A DNA stretch of 64,000 bases from Dictyobacter aurantiacus (GTDB lineage Bacteria; Chloroflexota; Ktedonobacteria; Ktedonobacterales; Ktedonobacteraceae), in NCBI RefSeq assembly GCF_003967515.1, contig NZ_BIFQ01000001.1, forward strand, positions 3,038,001 to 3,102,000, read 5' to 3'. Both the position numbers and the translations under genes were made by a program. Shown here in pieces: positions 37,309-45,498 of this stretch (the stretch's first letter is position 1; each line of letters begins with the position of its first letter). Below the pieces are notes generated by a model. That model was not told the origin of the DNA and made no database searches. It saw only the letters and a program-made list of their open reading frames with translations.

Positions 37309-37940
37309 AACGACATAACTCCTACTCAATAAAGAATTGGCCGGCCGGCCTCCCCTGGGTAGGAAGGCGCCGAACTCATTGGTGGCGTTTTGTGATCCCG
37401 GTCAGATTTTTCTGGCAGCTATGCTCAGTGCTGCTAAAGCTGATAAAGTGCTACCAACCGTATCCCATCCCCACATAACCCCCGCTCTGGCCTGGTTTGA
37501 TATGCGCATGGCCGACCTTTGTGTGAATAAGCCAACCACGGCTCCTAATGGTGGATCACCATTGATACCACAAGAGAGGAGAAAGACGATTATCAAAGAT
37601 TAGGAAGTAGTATTCCATATCCAGGCGCTCAGAAAGCCATAGCCAAAGCTAACTAATGTTGCACGTAAAAAAAAGAAAAGCGGAACGCTGTATGCGCTCC
37701 GCCTGAGATAATACAAAATTTACGCTGCGAAACGCACCTTTCCAAGTAAAAGCTCAAGAAGCTCCAGCCAATACTGGAGCTGCATAATAGGATGGCTTAA
37801 TATTACGTCAGGTTTGCGCTTCACATTCATTTGTTGTTCCAAAAGTGATAATTTGTATAACGTAAATATACTCACGTTATACTTTCATCATACATAGGCT
37901 GTCAAGAAAATGAGAGGATTGTATGACTTTCTTCTATTCT
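37309..37940. other. Intergenic region with a minus-strand terminator
   Basis: Gap of 630 bp. A GCGGAACGC/GCGCTCCGC hairpin at 37680-37702 is followed, on the minus strand, by CTTTTCTTTTTTTT-type sequence (37663-37679), a good intrinsic terminator for a transcript from the right, i.e. from the DivIC-like gene. Short frames on both strands (37337-37603) are not convincing. Confidence 0.6.
37663..37702 (-). terminator. Intrinsic terminator downstream of DivIC-like gene
   Basis: Stem GCGGAGCGC/GCGTTCCGC (one wobble pair) with loop ATACA, followed on the minus strand by a T-rich tract. It lies about 240 bp after the DivIC-like stop. Confidence 0.6.
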
Positions 37941-38441
37941 CTAAGGTGTTGAACCAAAAAAAACTTTCCACCAATCCTGCCAGTGCCCCTGCTGAGGCGG
38001 TGGCGCGGGGGTCGGTTTAATCTTCTGCTGTCCCTTATTATTAGCATCGATGATGACGACCGCGTGTTCGCCGGGACGGATATAACCGAACTGCTGGCGC
38101 GCCTCATTTTCTACTACAGCTGGATTTTGATAATGCCGGGCATCTTGAGACAGCCTGCTATGTTGTGTGCGTACCTGTTGCAGGGTCTGTTGCTCCTGCT
38201 GCACCTGGGCGATCAAATGATGATTCGACCAGGCCTGGGCAAAGGTTGCCAGCAAAAGGGCGGCGCAGATAAGTCCCGTTACCCACATAATTGTTCGCGT
38301 GAAGAGAGAGGTACGGCGCGCGCGTGAGCGACCGAACGTTTCTTCCATTCCAATGGCCGAAGTCACATTGGGACCGCTCCCCTCGGGGCGGGATGAAAAC
38401 TGGGGCCTTCTAGGACGACTTTGCACGTAACCCCCTTTCAA
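37941..38441 (-). CDS. Septum formation initiator (FtsB/DivIC-like) protein
   Basis: A 166-residue cell-division-type protein. A 45-residue basic cytoplasmic start, one membrane segment (IMWVTGLICAALLLATFAQAW, about 51-71) and a coiled coil (AQVQQEQQTLQQVRTQHSRL) lead to the RQQFGYIRPGEHAVVI region typical of the DivIC family. A Pro-rich tail follows. It would act with FtsL at the division site, but no ftsL, pbp or fts gene is near, so a stand-alone homologue remains possible. Confidence 0.85.
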   Translation of the reverse strand: MKGGYVQSRPRRPQFSSRPEGSGPNVTSAIGMEETFGRSRARRTSLFTRTIMWVTGLICAALLLATFAQAWSNHHLIAQVQQEQQTLQQVRTQHSRLSQDARHYQNPAVVENEARQQFGYIRPGEHAVVIIDANNKGQQKIKPTPAPPPQQGHWQDWWKVFFGSTP

Positions 38442-38588
38442 TTGGTATACGTTTTAAACACCTGCTAAGTATCAGTAACTCTATTTTACCATTAACTGTT
38501 TACGAAAAATCCTTCTTGAGACGAGGCGGGACTTTTGTAGGTCGGAGCCGTGTTTCAATCCATGGTTATCTGCATGCCCGGGCTTTTG

Positions 38589-38955
38589 CCCCCCCGCGGT
38601 GCTCAGCAATCCATCGTGTGGTGATAGAACAGGGGCGCAGCCACGCCCCAGCGATGCTTAGAGCGTGTCAGACTCCCATCACTCTGGGGGCACATGAGTG
38701 CCCCCACACGCGCGGCCGCGCTGGTTTTATATATTGGTGCATCGGATGCATATCCGCGCACCCGATGCACCAACATATGGAAAGATGGTGAGCTCGCCAA
38801 AATCAAAAGCTCATGAGAAAAGATGGTGCACACGACGAAAGCCTGACACGCTCAGCAACTGATAGTATATGGTGAAACAGGGGCGCGGCCGGCCCTCCCG
38901 CGGTGCCTCAGCAATCCATAGAATGGTGGTAGAACACAGGCGCGGCCGCGCCCCT
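38589..38955. repeat. Direct repeat CTCAGCAATCCAT... about 300 bp apart
   Basis: CGCGGTGCTCAGCAATCCAT at about 38596-38615 recurs as CGCGGTGCCTCAGCAATCCAT near 38900-38920, and both are followed by a similar GTGGTGATAGAACAGGGGCGC / TGGTGGTAGAACACAGGCGC stretch. The two copies are about 305 bp apart and flank the hairpin cluster. Confidence 0.8.
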
Positions 38956-39012
38956 GTTTCACCATATACAAAATCAATGCGGCCGCGCATGCGGCCGCCC
39001 GTATGGGGGCGC
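38698..39012. mobile_element. Composite repeat element with GTGCCCCCACACGCGCGGCCGC-type ends
   Basis: A 315-bp block whose left end GTGCCCCCACACGCGCGGCC matches the complement of its right end (GGCCGCCCGTATGGGGGCGC, 38993-39012) at most positions. Inside are a 12-nt-arm hairpin (38734-38745 and 38762-38773) and a 27-nt-arm inverted repeat (38865-38891 and 38943-38969) with a 51-nt loop. The plan matches 4943-5429. No gene. 'Mobile' is inference. Confidence 0.5.
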
Positions 39013-39194
39013 CCCCGTATCCCAAGAAGAAAGTGAAACTCTCTCAGAGATTAATTCCTGCTTGCAAAAAGATTAGATTTACATTAAACCCAGCTTTATG
39101 AGCTCAAATCATGCTATCTGATCCATGGATTTTTTGTCCTATTTCCGTTATCATTCATCGTGTAGAGAATATATTGTTAAGGAGGTAGAGAAAC

Positions 39195-39593
39195 ATGAGT
39201 GCAACCCTGTGTCCGACAACTGATATCGACTTAGATGTTTGTAACGTGTCCATTGCCACGAATGATGAGTATGAAACGACTCCGATGGCTGTTGCTTTAC
39301 CACCGCAACAAGCTGATGACGAGGAAGTATTGTACGCTGGCTTTGAAGAGGCCATCAGTGGACGTTGCCAGGCCTGGAAGCGTTTGAGCGATGGCAGCCT
39401 GAATAGTGTGCAGCATACCAGTAAAAAATATGCCACAGCCGCCCTGCCCACAACTGAGGCGTTGACTACTGATCAGATGGTAGCGTTTGTACAGCGTAAC
39501 TGGCAAAGTGGCGTCCTGATAGCATGCCTGGCATTAATGTTTATCTTAATTGGCTTTGACGTGATGGGAATGCTTGTATTAGCTATGCGTTAA
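39195..39593 (+). CDS. Hypothetical protein with C-terminal membrane anchor
   Basis: A 132-residue protein of unknown function. The first 105 residues are soluble and mildly acidic, with no motif known to me; residues about 108-131 (VLIACLALMFILIGFDVMGM) form a tail anchor, so the soluble part would face the cytoplasm. AAGGAGGT 7 nt before the ATG is a near-perfect ribosome site, which points to high expression. Confidence 0.75.
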   Translation: MSATLCPTTDIDLDVCNVSIATNDEYETTPMAVALPPQQADDEEVLYAGFEEAISGRCQAWKRLSDGSLNSVQHTSKKYATAALPTTEALTTDQMVAFVQRNWQSGVLIACLALMFILIGFDVMGMLVLAMR

Positions 39594-39660
39594 TAGGGGC
39601 CGTGGTGTTGATTATTTAATTGCGCCGATACGGCCTCTCTCCTCTTATTTTTCCACAGAG

Positions 39661-39689
39661 AAAATCGGACGCGAGGTCCGAACCTATGG
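39661..39689. repeat. Short dispersed repeat, copy 1
   Basis: ATCGGACGCGAGGTCCGAAC followed by CTATGGG. Carries a TCGGA/TCCGA mini-hairpin. Other copies: 39771-39799 and 43995-44022. Confidence 0.75.
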
Positions 39690-39770
39690 GATCCCCCATT
39701 ATTACCCCTCCGATGAGAATGGGCGTGTGTACCAAATCATTATTATATGCGTTTACGTGCGTGGGATGGT

Positions 39771-39799
39771 AAATCGGGCGCAAGGCCCGAACCTACGGG
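39771..39799. repeat. Short dispersed repeat, copy 2
   Basis: ATCGGGCGCAAGGCCCGAAC followed by CTACGGG. The change GGACGC to GGGCGC is compensated in the other arm (GTCC to GCCC), so the stem is preserved. Confidence 0.75.
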
Positions 39800-39929
39800 G
39801 GTGGTTGGTATACTGAAATCACAAGTCGAAAATTCTTACCTGGTACCATTCATCTGCCCTATCGGGTTGCCTCTGAAAGAATGGCGGCAGGTAATTTTAT
39901 ATTTGCTATTTCTGTGGAGGAGTCCCTGG

Positions 39930-40448
39930 ATGATACCTGCGGTACTTATAGAGGAACCTGCCTCGTACACTAGGCCGAGCGATCGCTACCAGGTGAGAGG
40001 CTATTTGCAGTGGCTATGGCATAATTATTTCGCGGATATTCCATGCGTCAACGAGGTCACGATCGCTTACTGCTATCCCTGGAAAGGGCGATTAGGTCTG
40101 ATTCGTCTTTCGGCGGATGCAAGTATGACTTTTATCGGCGTTAACACCCTGCTCCAGATGTCGCAGATACCTGAATATGTTTTAATTACAACTATCGCTC
40201 ACGAACTTGTACACTACATTCATGGTTTCGGCTCACCCCTCCCCCGGCGTTACAAGCATCCTCACGCCAATAAGGTGGTCGATCGGGAGTTGGAGCAGCG
40301 CCAACTGGGTGCTTACTTACATGCTTGCAACGAGTGGATTGACAACTACTGGTATTCATTCTATGATATGCAACGGGCAACTGGTTGGGCAGGTATTCAA
40401 GGGATAGATAGCTTCCCACCCAGGGGGAGCAAGTTGCATGAAACATGA
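39930..40448 (+). CDS. Putative zinc metallopeptidase with HELVH motif
   Basis: A 172-residue protein; the start at ATG 39930 is set by GAGGAG 7 nt upstream, since the longer frame runs through a dispersed repeat. The zinc-binding motif is IAHELVHYIHG (HExxH), and downstream His/Glu (HANKVVDRELEQRQ) are candidates for the third ligand. This fits a SprT/minigluzincin-like fold; the family could not be fixed. No signal peptide, so cytosolic. It lies just upstream of rho's promoter. Confidence 0.75.
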   Translation: MIPAVLIEEPASYTRPSDRYQVRGYLQWLWHNYFADIPCVNEVTIAYCYPWKGRLGLIRLSADASMTFIGVNTLLQMSQIPEYVLITTIAHELVHYIHGFGSPLPRRYKHPHANKVVDRELEQRQLGAYLHACNEWIDNYWYSFYDMQRATGWAGIQGIDSFPPRGSKLHET

Positions 40449-40810
40449 TGATAGGCGTTCTCCCTGTTTTATGTAACAGAAGAAGATGCAGGTGCCACAC
40501 TTGACATCCATTCGTGCCTGTGGTATATTCTAGCTAGCTTCAGAGATATATACAGCACCGAGCAGATTGTCCACGGGTTCCCGTCCGTGACAAGGTGTGG
40601 CGTATACATCTTTGATATATGGCTGGCACCTCTTAACAACCATCAAGGCCACCTGTGACCCAAGTCTTTCAAGCAGGGTAAATATTTTCAACATGGCCCG
40701 AATTGTAGAATTCCTGAAATTCCTAAATTTCCCACCAATAACTATCCTGGTTCAACCGCAGAAAGGAGAAAGGGCGTTTTCCTCAAGAATCTGCTGCGCC
40801 CTTACACAAC
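40449..40810 (+). promoter_or_regulatory. Long leader of rho
   Basis: The rho transcript starts near 40536, giving a leader of about 275 nt. An AAAGGAG ribosome site is at 40762-40768, 42 nt before the GTG, and a GGGCG/CGCCC stem (about 40772-40800) lies between them. A 43-codon frame from ATG 40693 (MARIVEFLKFLNFPP) runs into the start of rho and ends at 40824. Long leaders for autoregulation are known for rho; the leader frame is not shown to be translated. Confidence 0.5.
40501..40529 (+). promoter_or_regulatory. Promoter of rho
   Basis: TTGACA (40501-40506), a 17-nt spacer and TATATT (40524-40529), close to the consensus for the main sigma factor. Confidence 0.8.
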
Positions 40811-42082
40811 GTGAACATAGCTGAGTTAGAAACGAAAACCATTACAGAGTTACGCGATATCGCGCGCGACCTCGAACTCTCTGGTTACAGCACCCTCAAG
40901 AAACAAGACCTCGTCTTTAGGCTTCTTCAAGCCAATACCGAGCAGCAAGGAAATATCTTCAGTGCTGGCGTATTGGAGATTGTGGAGGATGGGTTTGGCT
41001 TCCTACGTCAGGAGCGCTTCCTGCCTGGAAATATGGATGTCTATGTTTCGCAGTCCCAGATTCGCCGTTTTGGATTGCGCACAGGCGACATGGTATCTGG
41101 TCAGGTGCGACCCCCAAAAGACAACGAGAAATACTACGGACTCCTGCGCGTTGAGGCCATCAATGGGGTTGATCCGGAGATCGCCAAGCGGCGACCTCAC
41201 TTCGATAATCTGACGCCAATCTTCCCGCGTGAGATGTTCAATCTAGAGACTGGTCCATCGAATATCTCGGGGCGACTGGTCAACCTGGTAGCCCCCATTG
41301 GACGCGGACAACGCGGATTGATTGTTTCTCCCCCGAAAGCCGGTAAAACCCTCCTCCTCAAGTCAATTGCCAACTCCATCACCGAAAATTATAGTGACAC
41401 CCATTTGATGATTGCGCTGATTGGTGAGCGGCCAGAAGAAGTGACCGATATGAAACGTTCGGTGAAGGCCGAGGTGATCAGTTCAACCTTTGACGAGCCG
41501 ACCGAGGCACATACGCGCGTGGCTGAAATGGTGCTGGAACGCGCCAAGCGCCTGGTAGAAGGTGGTCGCGATGTTGTCATTCTGCTCGACAGTATTACGC
41601 GCCTGAGCCGTGCGTACAACCTGGCCGTACAGCCAAGTGGTCGTACCCTCTCCGGTGGTCTTGATCCCAGTGCTCTAATTCCGCCCAAGCGCTTCTTCGG
41701 CGCGGCCCGTAAGATCGAAGAAGGTGGTAGCTTAACCATTATCGCCACTGCTCTGGTCGATACCGGTAGCCGTATGGATGATGTGATCTACGAGGAATTC
41801 AAGGGTACCGGCAACATGGAACTGCTGTTGGATCGAAAGCTAGCCGAGCGCCGTGTCTTCCCCGCCATTGATATCGCTCGCTCCAGTACCCGCCGCGAAG
41901 AATTGCTCCTCGATGATAAGACGCTCCGTTCGATTGTGGTGATGCGTCGTATGTTCTCCACGCTGGCTGACCAGCAGAGCGGGAAGAGCAGTTTAGAAGC
42001 GACCGAGGCGTTACTGCAACACATGGCGAAGACCAGCAATAACACCGAGTTCCTGGCCACACTTAACAAGAACATCTGGTAA
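40811..42082 (+). CDS. rho: Transcription termination factor Rho
   Basis: The ATP-driven RNA helicase that ends transcription; 423 residues, hexameric. The N-terminal Rho-N helix bundle is [20 protein letters not shown], the RNA-binding cold-shock-like region includes [11 protein letters not shown], Walker A is [13 protein letters not shown], Walker B is [16 protein letters not shown], and the Q/R loops are in [25 protein letters not shown]. The start is a GTG with no close ribosome site; the frame upstream is open only to 40742 with no other start codon. A terminator follows. Confidence 0.97.
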   Translation: MNIAELETKTITELRDIARDLELSGYSTLKKQDLVFRLLQANTEQQGNIFSAGVLEIVEDGFGFLRQERFLPGNMDVYVSQSQIRRFGLRTGDMVSGQVRPPKDNEKYYGLLRVEAINGVDPEIAKRRPHFDNLTPIFPREMFNLETGPSNISGRLVNLVAPIGRGQRGLIVSPPKAGKTLLLKSIANSITENYSDTHLMIALIGERPEEVTDMKRSVKAEVISSTFDEPTEAHTRVAEMVLERAKRLVEGGRDVVILLDSITRLSRAYNLAVQPSGRTLSGGLDPSALIPPKRFFGAARKIEEGGSLTIIATALVDTGSRMDDVIYEEFKGTGNMELLLDRKLAERRVFPAIDIARSSTRREELLLDDKTLRSIVVMRRMFSTLADQQSGKSSLEATEALLQHMAKTSNNTEFLATLNKNIW

Positions 42083-42113
42083 CTCTCCCATTTCATTCAC
42101 CAAGTATAACCAT

Positions 42114-42160
42114 ACCAACATCGGGCGCTTCCGTATTGGATTATACCGATGTTGGTTGGT
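42114..42160 (+). terminator. Terminator of rho
   Basis: ACCAACATCGG (42114-42124) pairs with CCGATGTTGGT (42146-42156) and is followed by TGGTTCTTTCTTTTTC. Confidence 0.75.
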
Positions 42161-42251
42161 TCTTTCTTTTTCTCTATCTCCATTGCGTGATTCGTTGTCC
42201 GTTGCTACAATATGCAATGGAAATCGCTTACATTTTTTCGGAGAGCATTAC

Positions 42252-42764
42252 ATGGCATCATATCCAGTAGCAGAAGAGCATGTATTTATCGGGCCCGGCC
42301 TGAGCCTGTTCAAGCGTGTTGTGACCATCCTCGGTCTCGTTGGGGTGACCGTCCTTGTTTTATGGATCGCCGTCTATCAACATGCCAATCGCAATGACGC
42401 ATCGGTCATTGGCAGCACCATTGCGGCCGTGTTATTTCTGGCCGGTTTTATCTATTATTTACGCCTGGTGGCGCCGGTCCCCTTCACGATCACGGTTGGA
42501 CCACAATCGGTGGTCAAGCGCAGCCGTCGCGGTGAGGTGATCGACCTGGCTTGGGAAGATATTACACGCGTCAAAGAGGAATTTTTCCCCAACGGCAAGC
42601 GTATCAGCGTCATCGTCTATCGCAAAGTGACGGAGCCGGGACAGAAAGCCAAGGCCTGGGCCGTCTATCGCGACGACGTTACCGACCTGGATGGTCTGGC
42701 CCAGACCCTGAAGGGCATGTTACCAGCTACCTGTGACTGGCAGAGTGAGACCGTCCATGAATAA
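42252..42764 (+). CDS. Membrane protein with PH-like cytoplasmic domain
   Basis: A 170-residue protein of unknown function. Two membrane segments (about 21-41 and 55-74) are followed by a cytoplasmic beta-rich part (FTITVGPQSVVKRSRRGEVIDLAWEDITRVKEEF) that resembles a bacterial PH domain, a common two-helix-plus-PH plan. Start at ATG 42252 with GGAG 9 nt upstream. It lies downstream of rho. Confidence 0.7.
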   Translation: MASYPVAEEHVFIGPGLSLFKRVVTILGLVGVTVLVLWIAVYQHANRNDASVIGSTIAAVLFLAGFIYYLRLVAPVPFTITVGPQSVVKRSRRGEVIDLAWEDITRVKEEFFPNGKRISVIVYRKVTEPGQKAKAWAVYRDDVTDLDGLAQTLKGMLPATCDWQSETVHE

Positions 42765-42841
42765 GCCGGGGCGAGTGCGCCTGGGCACGGGGCCGCTTTG
42801 CGGCAAGCGCCCGCAAGGGGCGCACGTACGGGGGCGTGTGG

Positions 42842-43975
42842 TTAGAGGTAGGCGCTGGCCTCGCTGGCCTTAAAAGTGGCGAAAACCGTCTGTCCTTCTT
42901 GCAGTCCCATGCGTGTGGCTGAATTCTCGGTGATCTCAGCCATCAGAGGCGCGTCGCTCTGGTTGAGCGCGATGCTGACACGTACCTTTCCTTCATTGCT
43001 GCCTGTACTGGCACTCAAGGGAATGACGTGCATGATGGTGCCCTGGAAGACATTGCGGGCCGAGCCCTCAGGCTGAGACTGGTGGAGCGTAATGCTGCGC
43101 GGATCGATAACCACAAAGATCTCGGTGCCATCGGCCGGCTGTATCACCTGCTCTTTTAGCATCGCCACCACTTCGATGGGTTGGACGGTTGAGGACTCTG
43201 AATGCAGGCGAATCAGACAGGTCGTCTCATTCTCGGTGTGTATCACCCGTCCCCGAAAGAAATTGATCCCCACCAGTTCCGCGATGTACGACGAGCGGGG
43301 AGCATCGCGCAGCTCCCGCTGATCTCCCTGCTGCACCAGGCGCCCCTGATCGATCACCAGCAACTGATCGCCAAAGAGCAGTCCATCCAGATAATGGTGG
43401 GTCACAAACAGCGTCGTAATCTGCACCTCGCGCAGGATCTTGCGCAACTCCTGGCGCACCTCGCGCCTCGTCTGCACATCCAGAGCGGCCAGCGGCTCAT
43501 CCAACAGCATCAGTCGCGGACGAAGGGCCAGGGCGCGAGCGATCGCCACCCGTTGTTGTTGTCCCCCCGAAAGCTGTGCGGGGAGACGCTGCGCCAGGTG
43601 GGCGAGTTGAACCATCTCCAGTGCATCAGCGACCGAGGAACGAATCAGGGAGCGGGAAAGGTGCTGGGCGCGCAGCCCGAAGGCCACATTCTCAAAAACC
43701 GTCAGGTGTGGGAACAGAACGTAATCCTGAAAAACATAACCGAACGGGCGTCTCTGAGGAGGAATAAAGATGCGACTCTCGCTATCGTAGTATGTTATAC
43801 CATCAAGCACCATAAGGCCCCTCTGTGGCTGCTGCAGACCCGCCAGCAAGCGCAGAATTGTACTTTTGCCCGCGCCACTCTCCCCCAGCAAAACCGCCGT
43901 CCGACCGCTCTCCACCCCGAATGCCACATCCAGGTGAAAAGCATCAACCCGCGTCTCAAGCGCCACATTCAGCAT
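42842..43975 (-). CDS. ABC transporter ATP-binding protein (molybdate-type, ModC-like)
   Basis: A 377-residue ATPase of an anion importer. Walker A is LGESGAGKSTILRLL (about 34-48), signature [19 protein letters not shown], Walker B RLMLLDEPLAALD, H-loop TLFVTHHYLDGLL. A C-terminal TOBE-type domain (VRVSIALNQSDAPLMAEI) follows, which in ModC binds oxyanion. The start at 43975 is set by GGGGAG 8 nt upstream; the longer frame runs through repeats. No modA/modB is in the window. A ModC-like role (molybdate/tungstate/sulfate) is probable but not proven. Confidence 0.88.
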   Translation of the reverse strand: MLNVALETRVDAFHLDVAFGVESGRTAVLLGESGAGKSTILRLLAGLQQPQRGLMVLDGITYYDSESRIFIPPQRRPFGYVFQDYVLFPHLTVFENVAFGLRAQHLSRSLIRSSVADALEMVQLAHLAQRLPAQLSGGQQQRVAIARALALRPRLMLLDEPLAALDVQTRREVRQELRKILREVQITTLFVTHHYLDGLLFGDQLLVIDQGRLVQQGDQRELRDAPRSSYIAELVGINFFRGRVIHTENETTCLIRLHSESSTVQPIEVVAMLKEQVIQPADGTEIFVVIDPRSITLHQSQPEGSARNVFQGTIMHVIPLSASTGSNEGKVRVSIALNQSDAPLMAEITENSATRMGLQEGQTVFATFKASEASAYL

Positions 43976-43994
43976 GAATGATTCTCCCCTCAAA

Positions 43995-44022
43995 AAATCG
44001 GACGCAAGGTCCGAACCTATGC
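43995..44022. repeat. Short dispersed repeat, copy 3
   Basis: AATCGGACGCAAGGTCCGAA with following CCTATG; same unit as 39661-39689 and 39771-39799, here just upstream of the ModC-like gene. Confidence 0.75.
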
Positions 44023-44107
44023 ATGGGGATTTTATCACATAGTGAAATGTGTTGGCGTGGAACGGCTCGCACCCCAAATGGTTTTTACAAATAAATATTG
44101 TGCAAAG

Positions 44108-44190
44108 CGGGAGGTGCAGGAGGGCGGCTAGCCCTCCTGCTGGGGTTTGGGGTGCCCCCAAAATTTCGTCTCTTCCCCCTCCGCCGCCGC
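44108..44190. repeat. REP-like element B (reverse orientation)
   Basis: Reads GCGGGAGGTGCAGGAGGGCG, CTAGCCCTCCTGC, then GGGGTTTGGGGTGCCCCCAAAA. Its two hairpins (GCAGGAGGG/CCCTCCTGC and TTTGGGG/CCCCAAA) are those of elements C and D, in inverted orientation. It abuts the palindrome at 44199-44268. Confidence 0.85.
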
Positions 44191-44198
44191 AGGTGGTG

Positions 44199-44268
44199 CG
44201 TGTAAAAAGTAAGCTAGAGGGTGCGCAAAATCCGGATTTTGCGCACCCTCTAGCTTACTTTTTACACG
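44199..44268. repeat. 70-bp perfect palindrome between divergent genes
   Basis: Arms of 35 nt (44199-44233 and 44234-44268) match over their full length with no spacer. Neither flanking gene ends here: the ModC-like gene reads left and the HxlR gene reads right. It is 9 bp from REP element B. Confidence 0.9.
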
Positions 44269-44277
44269 TAACGTTTC

Positions 44278-44306
44278 TTGCCTTAGAGGGAAAAACGTGG
44301 TATACT
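44278..44306 (+). promoter_or_regulatory. Promoter of HxlR-type gene
   Basis: TTGCCT (44278-44283), a 17-nt spacer and TATACT (44301-44306). It begins right after the long palindrome. Confidence 0.65.
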
Positions 44307-44387
44307 AGGTCATGTATAAAATTATGAGATAGTATACTGGCATTCAACATATCTATTTTATCCTCTTCTTGAGGATTAGAATAGGAA

Positions 44388-44786
44388 ATGGTAGGCAGAG
44401 CTTTTATGGCGACGAAGGCGATAGAACAATCAGTAACAGCAGCGACCGTTGCAAATGTATGTCCTCGCTATGAGCATGCTGTTCAAGTAATATGTAAGCG
44501 TTGGACCGGGTTGCTATTAAACGCTTTGATGGAAGGCCCTCGGCGCTTTTGTGAATTGACCGCACTCGTCGAAGGATTATCAGACCGCGTTTTGAGCGAT
44601 CGGTTGCGTGAGTTAGAGACGGAAGGCATTGTCAAGCGCGTGGTCTATCCGCAGATTCCGGTACGTGTTGAGTACCAGCTGACCGAGAAGGGATACGCGC
44701 TCAAACCCGTGACGGACGCGATTCATACCTGGGCTGAGCAATGGGTCGACCCATCTCAGTTGATAGACGCACAGGGAAAAAAATAA
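44388..44786 (+). CDS. HxlR-family transcriptional regulator
   Basis: A 126-132-residue winged-helix regulator. It has the family core CPRYEHAVQVICKRWTGLLL near the start, the RRFCELTALVEGLSDRVLSDRL recognition helices, and the wing PVRVEYQLTEKG. HxlR proteins respond to aldehydes, quinones or redox stress through a Cys; here Cys occurs in VCPRYE and in ICKRW. The start may be ATG 44388 or 44406. Faces the ModC-like gene. Confidence 0.9.
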   Translation: MVGRAFMATKAIEQSVTAATVANVCPRYEHAVQVICKRWTGLLLNALMEGPRRFCELTALVEGLSDRVLSDRLRELETEGIVKRVVYPQIPVRVEYQLTEKGYALKPVTDAIHTWAEQWVDPSQLIDAQGKK

Positions 44787-44813
44787 GAACGTTCGCTGTC
44801 TGATAGCGCAAGG

Positions 44814-44869
44814 TAACCTTTTTTCTCCCCCGGCCCATCAAACGTGGTGAGTCGGGGGAGAAAAACGTT
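44814..44869 (+). terminator. Hairpin after HxlR gene
   Basis: TTTTTTCTCCCCCG pairs with CGGGGGAGAAAAA around a GCCCATCAAACGTGGTGAGT loop. It lies between the HxlR gene and the HIT gene on the same strand. The T-run is on the 5' side, so it is a weak terminator for the plus strand. Confidence 0.5.
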
Positions 44870-44895
44870 ATGGACATGATTTGAGGTCGAATACA

Positions 44896-45390
44896 ATGGA
44901 ACAATTATGGGCGCCGTGGCGCATGGCATTTATAGAACCAAAGGATCCACCCCCACCGGGCTGTATTTTTTGCACGCAGCCAGCCGCAAACGAAGATGAA
45001 AAGTACCACATTCTGCACCGGGGCGAGCACTGTTTTATGATGCTCAACCTGTATCCCTATAACAACGGGCACCTGATGGTAGCGCCTTATGAACACGTCG
45101 GGGCGCTGGACCTGTTGAGTGCGGAAACACTCGCGGACATGATGGCGCAGGCGCAATGGGCCCTGCGAGCGCTCAGAAAAGCTATGAATCCAGATGGCTT
45201 CAACATGGGGATCAATATGGGGAAGGTCGCGGGCGCTGGTTTTGCCGAGCACATTCATTATCATATCGTGCCGCGCTGGAATGGGGACACCAATTTCATG
45301 CCGGTTATCGGGGATGTCAAGGTAATGCCTGAACACCTGGATAGCGTCTACCAGAAGCTGCTGCAGACGCTGGACGAGACCAGAGCGTAG
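44896..45390 (+). CDS. HIT-family hydrolase
   Basis: A 164-residue nucleotide hydrolase/transferase of the histidine triad family. The catalytic triad is AEHIHYHIVPRWNGD (HxHxH, about 112-116). The early GCIFCTQP and the His in YNNGHLMVAPYEH match the zinc-linked bacterial 'Ap4A hydrolase-like' members. Substrates are probably diadenosine polyphosphates or AMP-conjugates. Start at ATG 44896 chosen from the conserved MEQLWAPWRM start. Confidence 0.93.
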   Translation: MEQLWAPWRMAFIEPKDPPPPGCIFCTQPAANEDEKYHILHRGEHCFMMLNLYPYNNGHLMVAPYEHVGALDLLSAETLADMMAQAQWALRALRKAMNPDGFNMGINMGKVAGAGFAEHIHYHIVPRWNGDTNFMPVIGDVKVMPEHLDSVYQKLLQTLDETRA

Positions 45391-45413
45391 CCAACTACTA
45401 ATAAGGTGAGAAA

Positions 45414-45460
45414 GAGAAGGTGCCATACAGACTATAACGAGGATGTATGCGTGCCTTCTT
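45414..45460. terminator. Imperfect hairpin between convergent HIT and regulator genes
   Basis: AGAAGG...GCCATAC pairs imperfectly with GTATGCGTGCCTTCT. It lies between two convergent stops. Confidence 0.4.
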
Positions 45461-45498
45461 CTATTCTGTGTTGTTTATAATTTGCTCCCAACTCCCTG

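Larger units (their letters stand above)
38442..39194. other. Divergent intergenic region filled with repeats
   Basis: 750 bp between the DivIC-like gene and a small membrane protein gene. It contains the repeat element 38698-39012, a direct repeat (below) and AT-rich sequence at 39030-39180, the likely promoter area of the plus-strand gene. No coding frame. Confidence 0.6.
39594..39929. other. Gap with two copies of a short repeat
   Basis: Contains copies at 39661-39689 and 39771-39799 of the AATCGG(A/G)CGC repeat. The frame that crosses the second copy is open but starts in the repeat and is not coding before 39930. Confidence 0.65.

Noticed and set aside
37337..37603. 88-codon frame between the M20 peptidase and DivIC-like genes
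   Set aside because: No coding features; a minus-strand frame overlaps it. Both appear to be chance.
39747..39929. N-terminal 61 residues of the longer metalloprotease frame
   Set aside because: They run through a dispersed repeat (39771-39799). A better start with GAGGAG lies at 39930.
43976..44161. Upstream extension of the ModC-like ATPase
   Set aside because: It crosses a short repeat and the REP-like element. GGGGAG before ATG 43975 and the family start agree on the shorter form.
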